From assembly GCF_027922045.1 (NCBI RefSeq), contig NZ_BSEX01000017.1:1-47540 (forward strand): a stretch of 47,540 bases of DNA. Direction: 5' to 3'. The notes under the pieces were generated by a model. It ran no database searches and was not told the DNA's origin. It saw only the letters and a list, made by a program, of their open reading frames with translations. The number at the start of each line of letters is the position of its first letter. Position 1 is the first letter of the stretch. A program made the position numbers and the translations under genes. Shown here in pieces: positions 46,474 through 47,540 of the stretch. Source of the DNA: Microbacterium terregens (GTDB taxonomy: Bacteria > Pseudomonadota > Alphaproteobacteria > Sphingomonadales > Sphingomonadaceae).

Positions 46474-46818
46474 TCAAAGCGGCCGCTTGAGCGGTTGTGC
46501 TTCTGGCTTGCGAACGGTGACGGGCTTGCGTGCAGCCTTCGGGTCGATCTCCTCGACAAAGGCGACACCAATGCGCCCTTCGGTGGACCAGGCCACCGTC
46601 CCGCGCACTAAGCCCACGCCCCGCAGGTCGATCTCCACTTCGGCTCCTACGGGCAGCACCGGCCCGTGCTCCGCCATCAGTCCGCCTGCCGAGAGGTTTC
46701 TGATCCGCACCGGCACCGGATCGCCGCGCCCCACCCGCCGCAGCGTGGCAGTGAGCAGGAGGCTGTCGCGATCCTGGGCGCGCTTGTGCTGGCCGTCGGG
46801 GGAAATATCCTCGCTGAT
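46474..46818 (-). CDS. PilZ domain-containing protein, start unresolved
   Basis: A small c-di-GMP-binding type protein. The two ligand motifs are RxxxR in KRAQDRDS and NLSAGG (the D/N-x-S-x-x-G motif) in VRIRNLSAGGLMAE. The first motif lies upstream of the only standard start codon, a GTG at 46734, so starting there would destroy it. The frame is open up to a stop at 46854-46852 without ATG, GTG or TTG. I used ATC at 46818 (AGG just upstream) as a placeholder; ATT at 46806 is equally possible. The gene probably follows dksA on the same strand. Confidence 0.65.
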   Translation of the reverse strand: MSEDISPDGQHKRAQDRDSLLLTATLRRVGRGDPVPVRIRNLSAGGLMAEHGPVLPVGAEVEIDLRGVGLVRGTVAWSTEGRIGVAFVEEIDPKAARKPVTVRKPEAQPLKRPL

Positions 46819-46900
46819 CCTATCTACTCCGAACGCGTGCTTCGGCAGACCTCAACCAGCAACTCCTTACCCAAAAGTTAACGGTGCGGCGGTGTGAGGG

Positions 46901-47368
46901 CTACTCCTCGCGAGAGATCTTCTCCTGCCGCTCGTGCCGCTCCTGCGCCTCGACAGTCATGGTGGCGATCGGCCGCGCCTCCAGCCGGCCCAACGAGATC
47001 GGCTCTCCCGTCACTTCGCAATAGCCATATTCGCCATCTTCGATGCGGCGAAGGGCCGCGTCGATCTTTGCGATCAGCTTGCGCTGGCGATCGCGGGTGC
47101 GCAGTTCGATCGACCAGTCGGTTTCGCTCGATGCACGGTCCGTCAGGTCCGCTTCGCGAAGCGAGTCCACCTGCAACTGCGAAAGCGTGCCCTGTGCCTC
47201 GCGGTGGATCGCTTCCTTCCACGCGAGCAGCTTCTGTCGAAAATATGCCTGCTGCCGCAGATTCATGAACGGCTCGTCCGAACTTGGACGATAGCCATCG
47301 GCGACCTGGTCGTTGGCCGCAACGGGCGGTGTGTCAGATTGCCCGGTCAAATCAAATACACTTGCCAT
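46901..47368 (-). CDS. dksA: RNA polymerase-binding transcription factor DksA
   Basis: A 155-residue DksA. It binds the RNA polymerase secondary channel and, with ppGpp, adjusts rRNA and amino acid promoters. The coiled-coil tip motif DxxDxA is at 74-79 (DLTDRA). Of the four zinc-finger cysteines only Cys117 is kept (YGYCEVTGEPI, then ATMTVEAQERHE), a known feature of alphaproteobacterial DksA. The first 34 residues are a family-typical variable leader. The ATG at 47368 is preceded by GGAG; GTG at 47374 would add two residues. Confidence 0.94.
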   Translation of the reverse strand: MASVFDLTGQSDTPPVAANDQVADGYRPSSDEPFMNLRQQAYFRQKLLAWKEAIHREAQGTLSQLQVDSLREADLTDRASSETDWSIELRTRDRQRKLIAKIDAALRRIEDGEYGYCEVTGEPISLGRLEARPIATMTVEAQERHERQEKISREE

Positions 47369-47487
47369 CCCCACTCTCCACCCCGGTCTCCCGCCCGAAC
47401 GTACTGGCGGGGGAACCGCCTGTGCCTGGCGCGCCTATACTGACAAGCACAAGCCATCACAAGCGCCACAAAACCGCAGGAACACTA

Positions 47488-47540
47488 GGGTCAGGACTCG
47501 TTGATCACAGCCAGAAGATGACGGTGGCAGCGAGGGCGAT
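47488..47540. mobile_element. End of an IS5-like insertion sequence (cut by the window edge)
   Basis: From 47488 the sequence GGGTCAGGACTCGTTGATC follows a CTAG tetranucleotide (47485-47488), which resembles the end and target preference of some IS5-family elements. Inside it a minus-strand frame ends as expected for such a transposase. Only 53 bases are visible, so subgroup and completeness are unknown. Confidence 0.55.
47505..47540 (-). CDS. C-terminal fragment of a probable IS5-family transposase
   Basis: Eleven codons and a TGA stop read IALAATVIFWL, which I recall as the usual C-terminus of IS5-group transposases in sphingomonads. The rest of the gene lies to the right of the window. 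The call relies on a short match and on the adjacent IS-end-like sequence. Confidence 0.5.
   Translation of the reverse strand: MALAATVIFWL

Noticed and set aside
46901..47368. DksA as a degenerate or non-functional gene because it lacks three zinc cysteines
   Set aside because: This substitution pattern is normal for alphaproteobacterial DksA, and the DxxDxA tip is intact.

Overview
The window reads as a stretch of chromosome from a GC-rich alphaproteobacterium, most likely a sphingomonad (Sphingomonas or a near relative). The signs are the gene families (RcdA/DUF1465, cysteine-poor DksA, mreBCD-mrdA-rodA order, a large TonB-dependent receptor beside glycoside hydrolases) and two sites with the EcfG general-stress promoter pattern. 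There are no rRNA genes, CRISPR arrays, prophage or integrase. One tRNA gene (Lys, CTT) is present, and the end of an IS5-like insertion sequence appears at the right edge.

Layout. 1-335 has no supported gene. 336-1604 is aroA. 1601-8197 (minus) is a leucine / branched acyl-CoA catabolic operon in the order ivd, mccB, mccA, maoC-like, citE-like; between its genes sit two pairs of inverted REP-like repeats, one of which encloses a small DUF559 endonuclease gene. 8358-9299 is trhO and 9334-10017 (minus) an HPP-family membrane protein. 10119-15598 (minus) is a complete valine pathway operon: mmsA, isobutyryl-CoA dehydrogenase, 3-hydroxyisobutyryl-CoA hydrolase, enoyl-CoA hydratase, mmsB.

16186-25750 is a glucan-utilisation locus: LacI regulator, TonB receptor and GH144-like lipoprotein on the minus strand, a divergent GH3 glucosidase with a perfect LacI-type palindrome between the two arms, and a sugar symporter converging on the GH3 gene. 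25850-28858 holds a small stress-type gene and an SRPBCC/alcohol dehydrogenase/SDR operon, both with EcfG-like promoters. Then follow cysS, a low-complexity lipoprotein, a class II DAHP synthase whose frame begins with a helix-turn-helix domain, a small membrane protein, mutL, the mreBCD-mrdA-rodA cell-shape cluster, tRNA-Lys, two tandem Tat-exported ferritin-like lipoproteins, an Nramp metal transporter, rcdA, two tiny YdcH-like proteins, a PilZ protein and dksA.

The strongest leads are: (1) a DUF559 nuclease gene bracketed by inverted copies of a two-hairpin repeat, with a second, gene-less pair of the same repeat nearby in the same operon; (2) an in-frame HTH-DAHP synthase fusion with a palindrome just upstream of its start; (3) repeats whose hairpin contains the ribosome binding site of the next gene; (4) a lower-GC patch inside mccA.
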